NCBI GenBank assembly: GCA_021741355.1
Contig: JAIOXZ010000013.1
Coordinates: forward strand, 36,556 to 100,555
Source of the DNA: Caulobacter sp.
Lineage (GTDB): Bacteria; Pseudomonadota; Alphaproteobacteria; Caulobacterales; Caulobacteraceae
Length of the DNA: 64,000 nt
Reading direction: 5' to 3'
A model generated the notes under the pieces. That model ran no database searches. It saw nothing but the letters and a program-made list of their open reading frames with translations, and was not told the DNA's origin. The position numbers were made by a program, and so were the translations under genes. This document shows, piece by piece, positions 41,216 to 50,731 of this stretch. The number at the start of each line of letters is the position of its first letter. Positions within the stretch are counted from its first letter, which is position 1.

Positions 41216-41926
41216 ATGACCCTCGCCATCGTCCAGGCCCGGATGGGCTCCAAGCGGCTCCCCGGCAAGGCGCTCGCCCCGCTCGACGGCCAGCCGATGA
41301 TCTGGCGTCAGCTCGAGCGCCTCAAGGCCGCCCGCACCCTGACGCGGATCGTCGTCGCGACCAGCTGCGAACCGGGCGACGACGCCCTGGCCGCCTGGCT
41401 GGTGTCGCAGGGCCAGGCCGTGTTCCGCGGCGCGCCCAGCGACCTGCTCGACCGGTTCTCGCGCTGCGCGGTCTCGGCCTGTCCCGCCAGCCACATCGTG
41501 CGGATCAAGGGCGACGCGCCCTTCGTCGACCCGCGGATCATCGACGAAGCGGTCCGCATGGCGGTCGTCAGCGGCGCCGACTACGTCTCCAACCGCGAAC
41601 CCGCCAGCTATCCGCGCGGGCTCGAGGTCGAGGTGATCGCCGCGCCGGCGCTTATGGCCGCGGCCGCCGAGCCGCGCGAGGTGAAGGCGCGGGTCTCGCC
41701 CACCGCCTTCATCCGCGCCAACCCGGGCCGGTTCTCACAGGCCAGCTTCAGCAACGCGCGCGACCTGTCCGCCCTCGACTGGCGGGTAAAGACCTCCGCC
41801 GACCTCGCCTTCGCCCGCTCGATCTACGGCGCCCTGTACGCCGCCGACCCGGGGTTCGGCATGGCCGATGTGCTGGATATCGTCGGCGGACGTCAGGACC
41901 TGGCCAGGCTCAGTTACGCAGCCTGA
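41216..41926 (+). CDS. SpsF-like cytidylyltransferase family protein
   Basis: 236 aa from the ATG at 41216, with AAGGAG about 8 bases upstream. The nucleotide-binding start LAIVQARMGSKRLPGKAL is intact, as are IVVATSCEPGDDALAAWL and SHIVRIKGDAPFVDP with its metal-type Asp. But the usual REHVTP motif is KARVSP, YPDGLDVE is YPRGLEVE, and the TVDEPEDL metal region reads RVKTSADL. Activity is therefore uncertain. Third gene of the operon, 37 bases after the second, and converging by 17 bases with the btuB-type gene. Confidence 0.82.
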   Translation: MTLAIVQARMGSKRLPGKALAPLDGQPMIWRQLERLKAARTLTRIVVATSCEPGDDALAAWLVSQGQAVFRGAPSDLLDRFSRCAVSACPASHIVRIKGDAPFVDPRIIDEAVRMAVVSGADYVSNREPASYPRGLEVEVIAAPALMAAAAEPREVKARVSPTAFIRANPGRFSQASFSNARDLSALDWRVKTSADLAFARSIYGALYAADPGFGMADVLDIVGGRQDLARLSYAA

Positions 41927-43736
41927 AGCCGACGAACAGGCCCCGGCCCGCCTCGCCGTAGCCGAGCGACTGCTGGTAGTCCTGGTCGGTCAGATTCACG
42001 ATGCGGGCGGTCAGGTCCAGGCCGTCCGTCAGCGCCCAGCTGCCTGACAGATCGGCGGCGGTGAACCCGTCCCGTCGCGCCGCCGAGAAGGTCGAGGGAT
42101 CGGAGTCAGCCTGTTCGCCTTCCGCCCGGACGGTCAGGGCCGCCTTCAAACGATCCCCGGTCCAGAGCAGGGTGACCGATCCGGCATTCTCGGGCGCGCG
42201 GATCAGTTCCGCGCCGGTCGTCACATCCACCGCGTCCGTGAAGGCGTAGGCGGCCTTCACGTGGAAGCGGCCTGTCAGCTCCGCCTCGACCTCGGCCTCG
42301 ACGCCGGTGGTCAGGGTGCGGTCGATGTTCACATAGCGACCGACGCCGTAGCTGATCTGGTCCTCAACCTCGAGCCGGTAGCCGGTGACCCGCACGAACA
42401 GCCGGTCATCGTCCGAACGCCAGGCGACGCCCAGGTCCCAGCCTTCGGCGGTCTCCGGCGTCAGGCCGGTCGAGGGTCCCGCGGGGAAGCAGAAGTCGCA
42501 GACTGTCTGGCTGATGGTCGGGGTCTTGAACCCCTGGCCGAAGCTCGCCGAGAGGGTGACGCCCCCGTCGAGCGCGATCACGCCCGCGAGGCGGACGGTC
42601 GTCCGGGCGTCGTACGCGTCCGGTGCGTCGTGGCGCAGACTGGCGGTCACCGAGACACGATCCACAGGGGCGAACCGGAGCACCCCGAAGGCGGAGCCGG
42701 CGCCCAGGCCGGCCGTGGCGCCGGTGCTGATCGAGGCCTCTGTGTCGTCGCGCTCGATCCCGACCAGGAAGGCGAACGGGTCGCGGGCTGCGCCGCGCCC
42801 GGCGGTCCAGCGCAGGGTTGTGCGCCGCGCGTCATAGCTGGAGCTGAAGGCCGAGATGTTGTCGCGGGTCAGGTCATAGAGGCTGACGTCGAACACCTGG
42901 TCGAGGCCCAGGAGGTCGTCGGCCGTGAGCCGGGCGAACCCGGTCCAGCTGCGGCTCTCCGACCGGTCTGCGGTGTCGCCGAAAGTGAAGAAGGCGTCAT
43001 AGCCGTCGATGTCGGCCTTGGCCTCGTTGTACCGGAGGCGACCGTCGAGCCGCAGCTTGTCGCCGAGGCTCAGGCGGCCGCTGGCGCCGACCGTCCAGCT
43101 GGAGAAGCCGTCTTCCTCGGTTCCGTTGGCCGCCTTGGAGACGCCGTCGCTGGAATAGGCCGATGCGGAAAGGCCGACCGCGCGGCGATCATCGGAAACG
43201 CCGAACGCCGCGGCGCCCCGCACCGTGCCGAAAGACCCCGCTTCCGCCGAGGCGCGCCAGCCGTCGAGCTCGCGGGTGGTGAAGGCGATGGCGCCGCCGA
43301 TGGCGTCCGAACCCCAGAGCGATCCCTGCGGCCCGGACAGGACCTCGATCCGGTCGACGTCGCCCAGGTCGAGGCTGGAGAAGTCATAGCCGCCGTTGGG
43401 GCTGGACGGGTCGTTCTGCACCACCCCGTCGATCAGCAGCAGGGTCTTGTCGGCGCTGGCGCCGCGCATGCGCACATAGGTGACGCCGCCGAAGTCGCCG
43501 TTTCGGCTCAGGGACAGGCCCGGGACGGTTTCCAGGATGTCCCCCGCGAAGGTCGCCTGGCGGTCGGCGATGTCCTCGGCGGTAATCACGCGGACGCCCG
43601 GGGCGTCGCCGATCCGGCTTTCCAGCCTGGTGGCGGTGACGATCAGCTCGCCGACGTCGGTCGGGTTTGCGGTCTCGGCGCGCGCGGTGGTGGTCAGGGC
43701 CAGCATGGCCGCCGTGCTCAGGAGTAGGCGCATCAT
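41910..43736 (-). CDS. btuB: BtuB-like TonB-dependent cobalamin receptor
   Basis: 608 aa from the ATG at 43736 (AAGGA upstream), with another ATG right after. Signal peptide LLLSTAAMLALTTTARAE. TonB box region GELIVTATR, plug segments GVRVITAEDIADRQ, LLLIDGVVQNDP and IEVLSGPQGSLWGSDAIGGAI, then a barrel ending GRGLFVGFRLRN. The size fits BtuB (about 600 aa). The cobalamin riboswitch just upstream makes vitamin B12 uptake the most likely role. No btuCDF or cob genes are adjacent. Confidence 0.93.
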   Translation of the reverse strand: MMRLLLSTAAMLALTTTARAETANPTDVGELIVTATRLESRIGDAPGVRVITAEDIADRQATFAGDILETVPGLSLSRNGDFGGVTYVRMRGASADKTLLLIDGVVQNDPSSPNGGYDFSSLDLGDVDRIEVLSGPQGSLWGSDAIGGAIAFTTRELDGWRASAEAGSFGTVRGAAAFGVSDDRRAVGLSASAYSSDGVSKAANGTEEDGFSSWTVGASGRLSLGDKLRLDGRLRYNEAKADIDGYDAFFTFGDTADRSESRSWTGFARLTADDLLGLDQVFDVSLYDLTRDNISAFSSSYDARRTTLRWTAGRGAARDPFAFLVGIERDDTEASISTGATAGLGAGSAFGVLRFAPVDRVSVTASLRHDAPDAYDARTTVRLAGVIALDGGVTLSASFGQGFKTPTISQTVCDFCFPAGPSTGLTPETAEGWDLGVAWRSDDDRLFVRVTGYRLEVEDQISYGVGRYVNIDRTLTTGVEAEVEAELTGRFHVKAAYAFTDAVDVTTGAELIRAPENAGSVTLLWTGDRLKAALTVRAEGEQADSDPSTFSAARRDGFTAADLSGSWALTDGLDLTARIVNLTDQDYQQSLGYGEAGRGLFVGFRLRN

Positions 43737-43887
43737 GGCGCAGGGTCCTTGTTCAAGGAGCCCGCGCGGCGTCGCGTGGCGGAGGTGGGTCCAAAGCGAA
43801 CGCCCGCACGCCGGCGGACGGTCGCTTCGACGGGAAGGCATGCCTTCCCCGCGCCATCAGCCTGGACCCGGGCTGCGGACGAGCGAC

Positions 43888-44070
43888 GGCGGCGGCAGGT
43901 CTCCTGGCTCGCGGATCACCGGGCCTCGTCCCGCCTTCCCGGTTTCCCAGTGGCGCCGTTCGCACGGATGGACGCGGCCCTAACCGCTGACAGTTGCGGG
44001 CACAGCCGGGGACTCACACCCCGTTCCCTCTTGGCCCCCCGGAAGGGGAACCGCCTGTGCCCGTTATGGG
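43888..44070 (-). promoter_or_regulatory. Cobalamin (AdoCbl-type) riboswitch
   Basis: Read on the minus strand, the order of conserved parts matches the cobalamin riboswitch: GGTTCCCCTTCC, AAGAGGGAA, GGTGTGAGTCCCCGGCTGTG, CCCGCAACTGT, AGCGG, GCCACTGGG, GGGAAGGC and, at the 3' end, the B12 box GAGCCAGGAGACCTGCC (43894-43910). It lies 151 bases upstream of the btuB start. High B12 should lower expression of the receptor. Confidence 0.95.
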
Positions 44071-44100
44071 GGATGGACGGGTGCGGTGCAACATCGCCAT

Positions 44101-44236
44101 CCCTCCCCTTCATGGGGAGGGTGGTCCCGGAGGGGCCGGGTGGGGGAGTCGGATTCCGGGCCGGAGATATCCAGCACGGCCTTTCATTTCCCCACCCTGT
44201 CGGCTTCGCCGACGTCCCTCCCCATAAAGGGGAGGG
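44101..44236. repeat. REP-type palindromes upstream of the riboswitch
   Basis: CCCTCCCC-TTCAT-GGGGAGGG (44101-44121) and CCCTCCCC-ATAAA-GGGGAGGG (44216-44236) flank a segment with GTCGGCTTCGCCGAC (44199-44213). The GTGGGGGAGTCGG arm resembles the arms at 34571-34638. The block lies between the ald stop and the riboswitch, so it may end the ald transcript; the btuB promoter must lie within or next to it. Confidence 0.65.
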
Positions 44237-44248
44237 AGGGTTGAAGCC

Positions 44249-45361
44249 CTACCCCCACGCTCCGTAGGCATCCACGAACGGCTTGCCGAGCGCCTCGGCC
44301 ACAGCGGGGTGGGTCAGCTCGCCTTTCAGCACGTTGAGCCCCTTGGCCAAGTGCTTGTCGCGCTTCAGGGCGTCCAGACCGTGGTCGGCGAGGGCCAGGC
44401 CGAAGGGCAGGGTGGCGTTGCCGAGGGCCTCGGACGAGGTGCGCGGCGCGGCGCCGGGCATGTTGGCCACGCAGTAGTGCACCACGCCGTCGACGACATA
44501 GGTCGGCTCGGCATGGGTCGTCGGGTGGCTGGTCTCGAAGCAGCCGCCCTGGTCGATGGAAACGTCCACCAGCACCGAGCCCGGCTTCATGCGGGAGAGG
44601 TGCTCGCGTCGGACCAGCTTGGGGGCCGCCGCGCCGGCGGTCAGCACCGCGCCGATGACGACGTCGGCCTTGAGGATCTCGTCCTCGACCGCGTCGAGCG
44701 TGGAATAGCGGGTCAGAACCCGGCCCATGAAGATGTCGTCCAGCTCCCGCATACGCGGGATTGACCGCTCGAGGACCACGACCTCGGCATTCAGGCCCAT
44801 GGCCATGCGGGCGGCGTTCATGCCGACCACGCCGCCGCCGAGCACGGCGACGCGCGCCGGCGGCACGCCCGGAACGCCGCAGAGCAGCAGACCCATGCCG
44901 CCATTGTGCTTGAGCAGGGTTTCGGCGGCGGAGAAGACGGCGATCCGGCCGGCCACTTCAGACATCGGCGCCAGCAGCGGCAGGCCGCCCCGGGCGTCGG
45001 TGACGGTCTCGTAGGCGATCGCCGCGCAGCCGGACTTGATCAGCCCCTCGGTCTGGGCGGGATCGGGGGCCAGGTGCAGGTAGGTGAACAGGATGTGGCG
45101 CGGCTCCAGCCGCTCCCACTCGACCTTCTGCGGTTCCTTGACCTTCACGATCATGTCCGCGCCCGCGAACACCGCGTCGGCGTCGGCGACGATGGCCGCG
45201 CCGGCGCGACGGAAGGCGTCGTCGGCATAGCCCGCGCCCTGCCCGGCGCCGGCCTCGACGATCACCTGGTGGCCGTGGGCGACGTACTCGCGAACGGCGG
45301 TGGGGGTCAGACCCACCCGATGTTCGCCGGGCTTGATCTCCGCCGGAACTCCAACGCGCAT
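44249..45361 (-). CDS. ald: Alanine dehydrogenase
   Basis: 370 aa, the standard length. NAD-dependent oxidative deamination of L-alanine to pyruvate. It begins MRVGVPAEIKPGEHRVGLTP; the catalytic Lys is in VKVKEPQKVEW and the active-site His in FTYLHLAPD. The NAD-binding motif is VAVLGGGVVGMNAARMAMGL, and NMPGAAPRTSSEALGNATLP is the C-terminal signature. The ATG at 45361 was preferred to 45367 because GGAAGG then stands about 8 bases upstream and matches family starts. Confidence 0.96.
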   Translation of the reverse strand: MRVGVPAEIKPGEHRVGLTPTAVREYVAHGHQVIVEAGAGQGAGYADDAFRRAGAAIVADADAVFAGADMIVKVKEPQKVEWERLEPRHILFTYLHLAPDPAQTEGLIKSGCAAIAYETVTDARGGLPLLAPMSEVAGRIAVFSAAETLLKHNGGMGLLLCGVPGVPPARVAVLGGGVVGMNAARMAMGLNAEVVVLERSIPRMRELDDIFMGRVLTRYSTLDAVEDEILKADVVIGAVLTAGAAAPKLVRREHLSRMKPGSVLVDVSIDQGGCFETSHPTTHAEPTYVVDGVVHYCVANMPGAAPRTSSEALGNATLPFGLALADHGLDALKRDKHLAKGLNVLKGELTHPAVAEALGKPFVDAYGAWG

Positions 45362-45539
45362 GGTCATTTCCTTCCCAGGGTATTTGGCGCGGGAAATGTC
45401 CCGCAAATGCCGCAAGGTCAAGCACGTTATTGCCAGAGCTCGCCTGAGACGGGAGCCGACTCGTGTGCGGATTGACCCGCTGGCAGGCTTGGGCTCACAT
45501 CGTTCAATCAAGAACACTCAAGGCCCGGGAAGGGCTCCC

Positions 45540-48500
45540 ATGACACCGTCCGACAATACCCCGAAAGAACCCGCCGCCGGACCCGCGACAGAGTCGCATG
45601 AACCGCTGGCCCTGGACCGATCCGGAGCGAAGCGACCGATCTGGGCGAACTGGCATCTGCCGGTCGGCGCGATCGCGGCGATCGCTCTGGCGGCGGGATT
45701 CGGCGGGGGTCTGGTGACGGCCACCGTGCTGGGTGGCGGCCTTGGCGGCGGTGGCGGGTCGGGCCCCTCCAGTTCGGTGGCCTCCGGCCCGACGGAGAAA
45801 CCCTCGCTGTGGTCGATGTTCGGCAAGCCCCGCGCGGCGGGCGCCCCGCGGCGCGGCATTCCCAAACCTGACGGCTTTGCGGTCTGGAAGACCCGTCTCG
45901 ACACCAGCAAGACCGAGCCGCTGGCCTGTATCGAGATGACCAAGCTGCTCGATCCGGGAAAGGCCTACGCCGACTTCGTGCTGGTGTCGCCTGATCTGGG
46001 CGGAACGCCTGCCGTCAGCGTCAATCAATCCAACAAGGCCGAGCTCTGTATCGGCGGCCTCGGCCTGACCGAGCGCCGCGTGACCCTGCTCAAGGGCCTG
46101 CCCGGCGCGGGCGGCCAGACGCTGGCGACCAACGCCGACGTCGACTTCACCTTCGGCGAGAAGCCCGCCTATGTCGGATTCGCTGGCGACGGCGTGATCC
46201 TGCCGCGCGAGGACGCCGACGGCGTGGGCATCGAGACGGTCAACGTCACCCGCCTGTCGATCGAGGTCTGGCGCGTCGCCGACCGAAACCTGGTCCGCAC
46301 CTCGATCAGCGCGCCCGATCCCACGGGCGAGGGCGACTGGCCCGGCGACTACGGCGACGACAGCCCCAATGACGAGGGCCGCGTGATCTGGAAGGGCGAC
46401 ATCGCGGTTCGCGGCGGCGCCGGCGAGCGCGTCACCACGGTCTTCCCGCTCGGCGCGGTGCTCAAGGAGATGCAGGCCGGCGGCTATGTGATCAAGGCGC
46501 GCGACGCCTCGTCCAAACCGACCGCCGCCGATGATCAGGATGACGAGGGCGAAGGCACGCAGCCCGCCCAGGCCCGCCGCTGGATTGTCTTCACCGACAT
46601 GGCGATGGTCGCCTACGACGGCGCCGAGTCGCTCGATGTGGTGGTGCGCTCGCTCAAGTCGGCCAAGGTCCTGCCCGGCACGCGCGTGGCGCTGGTGGCC
46701 AGGAATGGCGAGACGCTCGCCGAGGCGCGCGCCGACAGTTCCGGCCGGGTCCGCTTCCTGCGGCCGCTGCTGGAAGGCGACGGCGCCATGCATCCGAAGA
46801 TGGTCATGGCCTATGGCGGCCAGGGCGACCTGGCGGTGCTCGATCTTGGCCGCTCGCCGGTCGATCTGTCGAAGCAAGGCATGGGCGGCCGCAACGCGCC
46901 TGCCGGTGACGACGAGACCGGCGGCCGGACTCCCGGCGGCGAGATTGACAGCTACATCTACGCCGATCGCGGCATCTATCGACCTGGCGAGACGGTGCAC
47001 CTGTCGGCGCTGATCCGCGACCTGCAGTCGCGCGCGGTCAAGGATCGCAAGGGTGTGCTGATCATCAGCCGTCCCTCGGGCGTCGAGTTCAAGCGGGTCG
47101 CGTTCGACCGTGCGCCGACCGGCGCCGTCACGGCCGACATCGCCCTGCCCAAGAGCGCGCCGCGCGGCCGCTGGCGGGTGAGTCTGCAGGTCGAGGGCAT
47201 CAAGGCCGCCGCCGGCGCCATGTCGTTCTCGGTCGAGGATTTCGCGCCGCAACGGCTGGCCGTCAGCACGGACGGACGGGAGACGACCCCCGTGGCCGCA
47301 GGCGAAACTCGTCAGGTCTCGGTCATCGCCCGCTTCCTCTACGGCGCCGCCGGCGCGGGTCTGCAGACCCAGGGCGAGGCGCGGATCATGGCCGATCCGA
47401 ACCCCTTCCCGGCCTTCAAGGACTATGAGTGGGGCGACCAGCAGAACGGCTTCGACGAGAAGTTCATTGAGCTCGGCTCGTCGGTCACCGACGGTGACGG
47501 CAAGGCGATCCTGTCGCTCGGCACGGGCGATGTCGGCGAGACCTCCGCGCCGCTGAAGGCCACGGTGACCGCCTCGGTGTTCGAGCCCGGCGGCCGGCCG
47601 GTGCGCGAAAGCCTGTTCCTCAAGGTCCGCACCAAGCCCGTCTATCTGGGCGTCAAGGTCGAGCAGGGCGACGCCAGCAACGGCAACGCCGCGCCGGTGG
47701 CGCTGAACTTCATCGCCGTGAATGCAAAGGGCGAACGCATCGCTGCGCCGGGCGCGACCTACAGCCTGATCGCCGAAAACTGGGATTACGACTGGTTCCA
47801 GCAGAACGGCCGCTGGCAATGGCGCCGCACGAGCCGCGACGTGGTGGTCCAGAAGGGCAGCCTGAGCATCGGCGCCGGCGGGGCCGCGCGGATCGCGCGC
47901 CGGCTCGGCTGGGGTGACTACCGCGTGGTGGTCGAGGCGCCTGGCGGTGTGAAGAGCGTCATCCGCTTCGCCGCCGGCTGGGGCGCGCCGGCCAAGGACG
48001 CCGAGGCGCCGGACTTCGTCCGGATCACAGCCGGAACGGGCGTTCATGCACAGGGTGACTCCGTCACCCTGACGATCAAAGCGCCCTATGCCGGCGAGGC
48101 CCAGGTGGCCGTCGCGACGGATCGTGTCATCGAATTCAAGACCTTCTCGGTCGGGCCCAACGGCGGCTCGGTGACGCTGAAGACCGACGCGTCCTGGGGC
48201 GGCGGCGCCTATGTGCTGGTCAGCGTGATCCAGCCGCGCGATCCGTCAGCGACGCCCAGGCCGCGCCGCGCACTGGGCCTGATGTACGTGCCGCTCGACC
48301 CGAAGGGCCGCAAGCTGGCGGTCGAACTGGGCACGCCGGTGAAGCTGAACAGCCGCGCGCCGGTCGAGGTGCCCGTCACCGTCAAGGGACTCAGCGTCGG
48401 TCAGCGCGCCCGTATCACCGTCGCGGCGGTCGACGAGGGCATCCTGCGTCTGACCAAGTTCGACACGCCGGATCCAGTGAAATGGTACTTCGGCAAGCGC

Positions 48501-50663
48501 GCCCTGACGCTCGACTACCGCGACGACTACGGCCGCCTGCTGGACCCGAACCTCGGCGCCCCGGCCAACGTCAACTTCGGCGCCGACCAGATCGGCGGCG
48601 AGGGCCTGACGGTGACGCCGATCAAGTCGGTGGCCCTGTGGTCCGGCGTGGTGGAGACCGGCCTCGACGGCAAGGCGCGGGTCAAACTGCCCGCCGCAGA
48701 GTTCAACGGCGAACTGCGGGTGATGGCCGTGGCCTGGACCGACGAAGCCGTCGGCTCGACCGCCAAGGCCATGACCGTCCGCGAGGCCGTCGTGGCTGAC
48801 CTCAACCTGCCGCGCTTCCTGGCGCCAGGCGACCGGCCGTTCGCGACGCTCGAACTGCACAATGTCGAGGGTGCGGCGGGCGGCTACACGGCCGAGACCC
48901 GCTCGTCGGGCGGCGTCGTGATGACGTTCAAGAAGCTGTTCCAGCTGGCGCTCGGCCAGCGGGTCGCCGAACGGATCGCGTTTGACGCCCCGACCCGGTC
49001 GGGCATCGGCAAGGTCGGCTTCTCGGTCTTCGGCCCAGGCTTCTCGACGTCGAAGGACTATCCGATCCAGACCCGTCTGGGCTGGAGCCCGATCACCCGC
49101 ACGACCATCGATCTGCAGAAGCCCGGCGAGGCCTTCACCCCGTCGGCCCAGCTGCTGTCGGGCCTGGCGGCGGGCGACGTCAGCCTGCAGGTCAGCTACT
49201 CGCCGTTCCGCGGTTTCGACCCCGGACCGATCGCGGTGTCGCTGTCGCGCTACCCGTACGGCTGCACCGAACAGGTGGTGTCGGTCGGCTATCCGCTGCT
49301 CTACGCCCGCGAGATGGCCGCCGATCCGAAGAAGCGCTCGTCCTCGGCGGGGCTCAACGATGCGGTCGGCCGTCTGCTGGATCGCCAGACCCTCGACGGG
49401 GCCTTCGGCCTCTGGCGGGTCGGCGACGGCGAGGCGGACGCCTGGCTCGGCGCCTATGCGACGGACTTCCTCTGGGAGGCCAAGCTGCGCGGCGCCCCTG
49501 TGCCGGAAGCAGCCATGGATCGCGCCCTGTCGGCGATGCGGCAGATCAGCCGTCCGGACGGCTGGGCCAGCGTCTCCTACCGGCTCGAATACCCTGAGTG
49601 GTGGTACCGCAATCCGGCCGACTCGAAGAAGGCCACTGAACGGATGCGCAGCCGCGCCTCGGCCTATGCCCTCTATGTGCTGGCCAAGGCCGGCCGGGGC
49701 GATCTGGCCCGGCTGCGCTGGTGGCACGACGTCCATATGAAGGACGACGACTCGCCGCTCGCCCGCGCCCAGATCGGCGCTGGCCTGGCCCTGATGGGCG
49801 ACAAGGCGCGCGCCCGCTCGTCCTTCAAGCGGGCGGTCGCTTCGCTCGGTTATCGCGACGAGGCCGACTGGTACCAGAGCCAGCTGCGCGACCTCGCCGC
49901 GATCATCGCCCTCGCCTACGAAGCCGACCAGGGCGACATCGCCCGCGGCCTGCAGGGGCGGCTGGAGAACGCGGTGCGCGACCCCGATTCGCTGAACACC
50001 CAGGAGCAGGCCCGCCTGCTGCAGGCGGCGTCCTTCATGCTGAGGGCGGCCGGGGTGATGCGGATTGACGCGACCGGCGCCACGGCGCTCACCTCGGCGG
50101 GAGGCGCGACGCGCTGGTCCGTCGGACGTCTCGCCGACGCGGTGTTCACCAACAAGGGCTCCGGCGCCCTGTGGCGGACGATCACCGTGCGGGGCACGAC
50201 GGTCGATGCGCCGGGTGCGGAAGGCAACGGCCTGTCGGTCGACAAGCGGTTCTTCACCATGCAGGGCGGAGCGGTGAATCTCTCGTCCCTGCGCCAGGGA
50301 GATCGTGTGATCGTGCTGGTCTCCGGCCGGTCCGGCCAGGGACGCACCGTACCGCTGGTCGTCGACGACGCCCTGCCGGCCGGCTGGGAGATCGAGACCG
50401 TGCTCAATCCCGAGGACGCCAAGACGGGGCCGTTCAAGTTCCTCGGCGAACTGTCGGGAGCGGACGTGCAGGAGGCGCGCGACGACCGCTACATCGCCGC
50501 CCTCGACCTCGCGGGCTCGCGGCCCTTCGCCATGGCCTATGTAGCCAGGGCCGTCACGCCGGGAGACTTCTTCCTGCCGGCGCCAGAAGCGCGCGACATG
50601 TACCGTCCGAGCGTCAACGCGCGCGGCTCGGCGAGCCGTACGACGATCGCGCCGGGGAGCTGA
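45540..50663 (+). CDS. Bacterial alpha-2-macroglobulin family protein (YfhM-like) with thioester
   Basis: 1707 aa from the ATG at 45540. Thought to trap proteases in the envelope and protect the cell when the wall is breached. A TM helix or signal-anchor sits at about 40-63, with Gly-rich sequence after it, rather than a lipobox. A PAN-like Cys-containing region follows (PLACIEMTKL). Macroglobulin domains include YIYADRGIYRPGETVHLSAL. The thioester motif PYGCTEQ is intact, with Cys1242 and Gln1245, and the helical TED region follows. It lies directly upstream of pbpC, the same pairing as yfhM-pbpC in E. coli. Confidence 0.93.
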   Translation: MTPSDNTPKEPAAGPATESHEPLALDRSGAKRPIWANWHLPVGAIAAIALAAGFGGGLVTATVLGGGLGGGGGSGPSSSVASGPTEKPSLWSMFGKPRAAGAPRRGIPKPDGFAVWKTRLDTSKTEPLACIEMTKLLDPGKAYADFVLVSPDLGGTPAVSVNQSNKAELCIGGLGLTERRVTLLKGLPGAGGQTLATNADVDFTFGEKPAYVGFAGDGVILPREDADGVGIETVNVTRLSIEVWRVADRNLVRTSISAPDPTGEGDWPGDYGDDSPNDEGRVIWKGDIAVRGGAGERVTTVFPLGAVLKEMQAGGYVIKARDASSKPTAADDQDDEGEGTQPAQARRWIVFTDMAMVAYDGAESLDVVVRSLKSAKVLPGTRVALVARNGETLAEARADSSGRVRFLRPLLEGDGAMHPKMVMAYGGQGDLAVLDLGRSPVDLSKQGMGGRNAPAGDDETGGRTPGGEIDSYIYADRGIYRPGETVHLSALIRDLQSRAVKDRKGVLIISRPSGVEFKRVAFDRAPTGAVTADIALPKSAPRGRWRVSLQVEGIKAAAGAMSFSVEDFAPQRLAVSTDGRETTPVAAGETRQVSVIARFLYGAAGAGLQTQGEARIMADPNPFPAFKDYEWGDQQNGFDEKFIELGSSVTDGDGKAILSLGTGDVGETSAPLKATVTASVFEPGGRPVRESLFLKVRTKPVYLGVKVEQGDASNGNAAPVALNFIAVNAKGERIAAPGATYSLIAENWDYDWFQQNGRWQWRRTSRDVVVQKGSLSIGAGGAARIARRLGWGDYRVVVEAPGGVKSVIRFAAGWGAPAKDAEAPDFVRITAGTGVHAQGDSVTLTIKAPYAGEAQVAVATDRVIEFKTFSVGPNGGSVTLKTDASWGGGAYVLVSVIQPRDPSATPRPRRALGLMYVPLDPKGRKLAVELGTPVKLNSRAPVEVPVTVKGLSVGQRARITVAAVDEGILRLTKFDTPDPVKWYFGKRALTLDYRDDYGRLLDPNLGAPANVNFGADQIGGEGLTVTPIKSVALWSGVVETGLDGKARVKLPAAEFNGELRVMAVAWTDEAVGSTAKAMTVREAVVADLNLPRFLAPGDRPFATLELHNVEGAAGGYTAETRSSGGVVMTFKKLFQLALGQRVAERIAFDAPTRSGIGKVGFSVFGPGFSTSKDYPIQTRLGWSPITRTTIDLQKPGEAFTPSAQLLSGLAAGDVSLQVSYSPFRGFDPGPIAVSLSRYPYGCTEQVVSVGYPLLYAREMAADPKKRSSSAGLNDAVGRLLDRQTLDGAFGLWRVGDGEADAWLGAYATDFLWEAKLRGAPVPEAAMDRALSAMRQISRPDGWASVSYRLEYPEWWYRNPADSKKATERMRSRASAYALYVLAKAGRGDLARLRWWHDVHMKDDDSPLARAQIGAGLALMGDKARARSSFKRAVASLGYRDEADWYQSQLRDLAAIIALAYEADQGDIARGLQGRLENAVRDPDSLNTQEQARLLQAASFMLRAAGVMRIDATGATALTSAGGATRWSVGRLADAVFTNKGSGALWRTITVRGTTVDAPGAEGNGLSVDKRFFTMQGGAVNLSSLRQGDRVIVLVSGRSGQGRTVPLVVDDALPAGWEIETVLNPEDAKTGPFKFLGELSGADVQEARDDRYIAALDLAGSRPFAMAYVARAVTPGDFFLPAPEARDMYRPSVNARGSASRTTIAPGS

Positions 50664-50666
50664 AGG

Positions 50667-50731
50667 CCTTCTCCCGACGGGAGAAGGAGGGGCCCGCCCT
50701 GTGCAGCAGGGCGGGAGGTTGAGGGGTTACG
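50667..50731 (+). repeat. Palindromic repeat downstream of the macroglobulin gene, left copy
   Basis: CCTTCTCCC-GAC-GGGAGAAGG (50667-50687) begins 3 bases after the stop and is followed by a second hairpin built on CCCGCCCTG/CAGGGCGGG and then GAGGGGTTACG. Together they are the mirror image of the segment 50777-50847. The first hairpin may work as a terminator or attenuator before pbpC. Confidence 0.7.

Noticed and set aside
42261..43727. A 488-codon plus-strand open frame opposite btuB
   Set aside because: Antisense mirror of a TonB-dependent receptor; no family pattern and no ribosome site.
45504..48047. An 847-codon minus-strand open frame opposite the macroglobulin gene
   Set aside because: Mirror frame with Arg/Gly/Ala/His-rich translation and no domain pattern.
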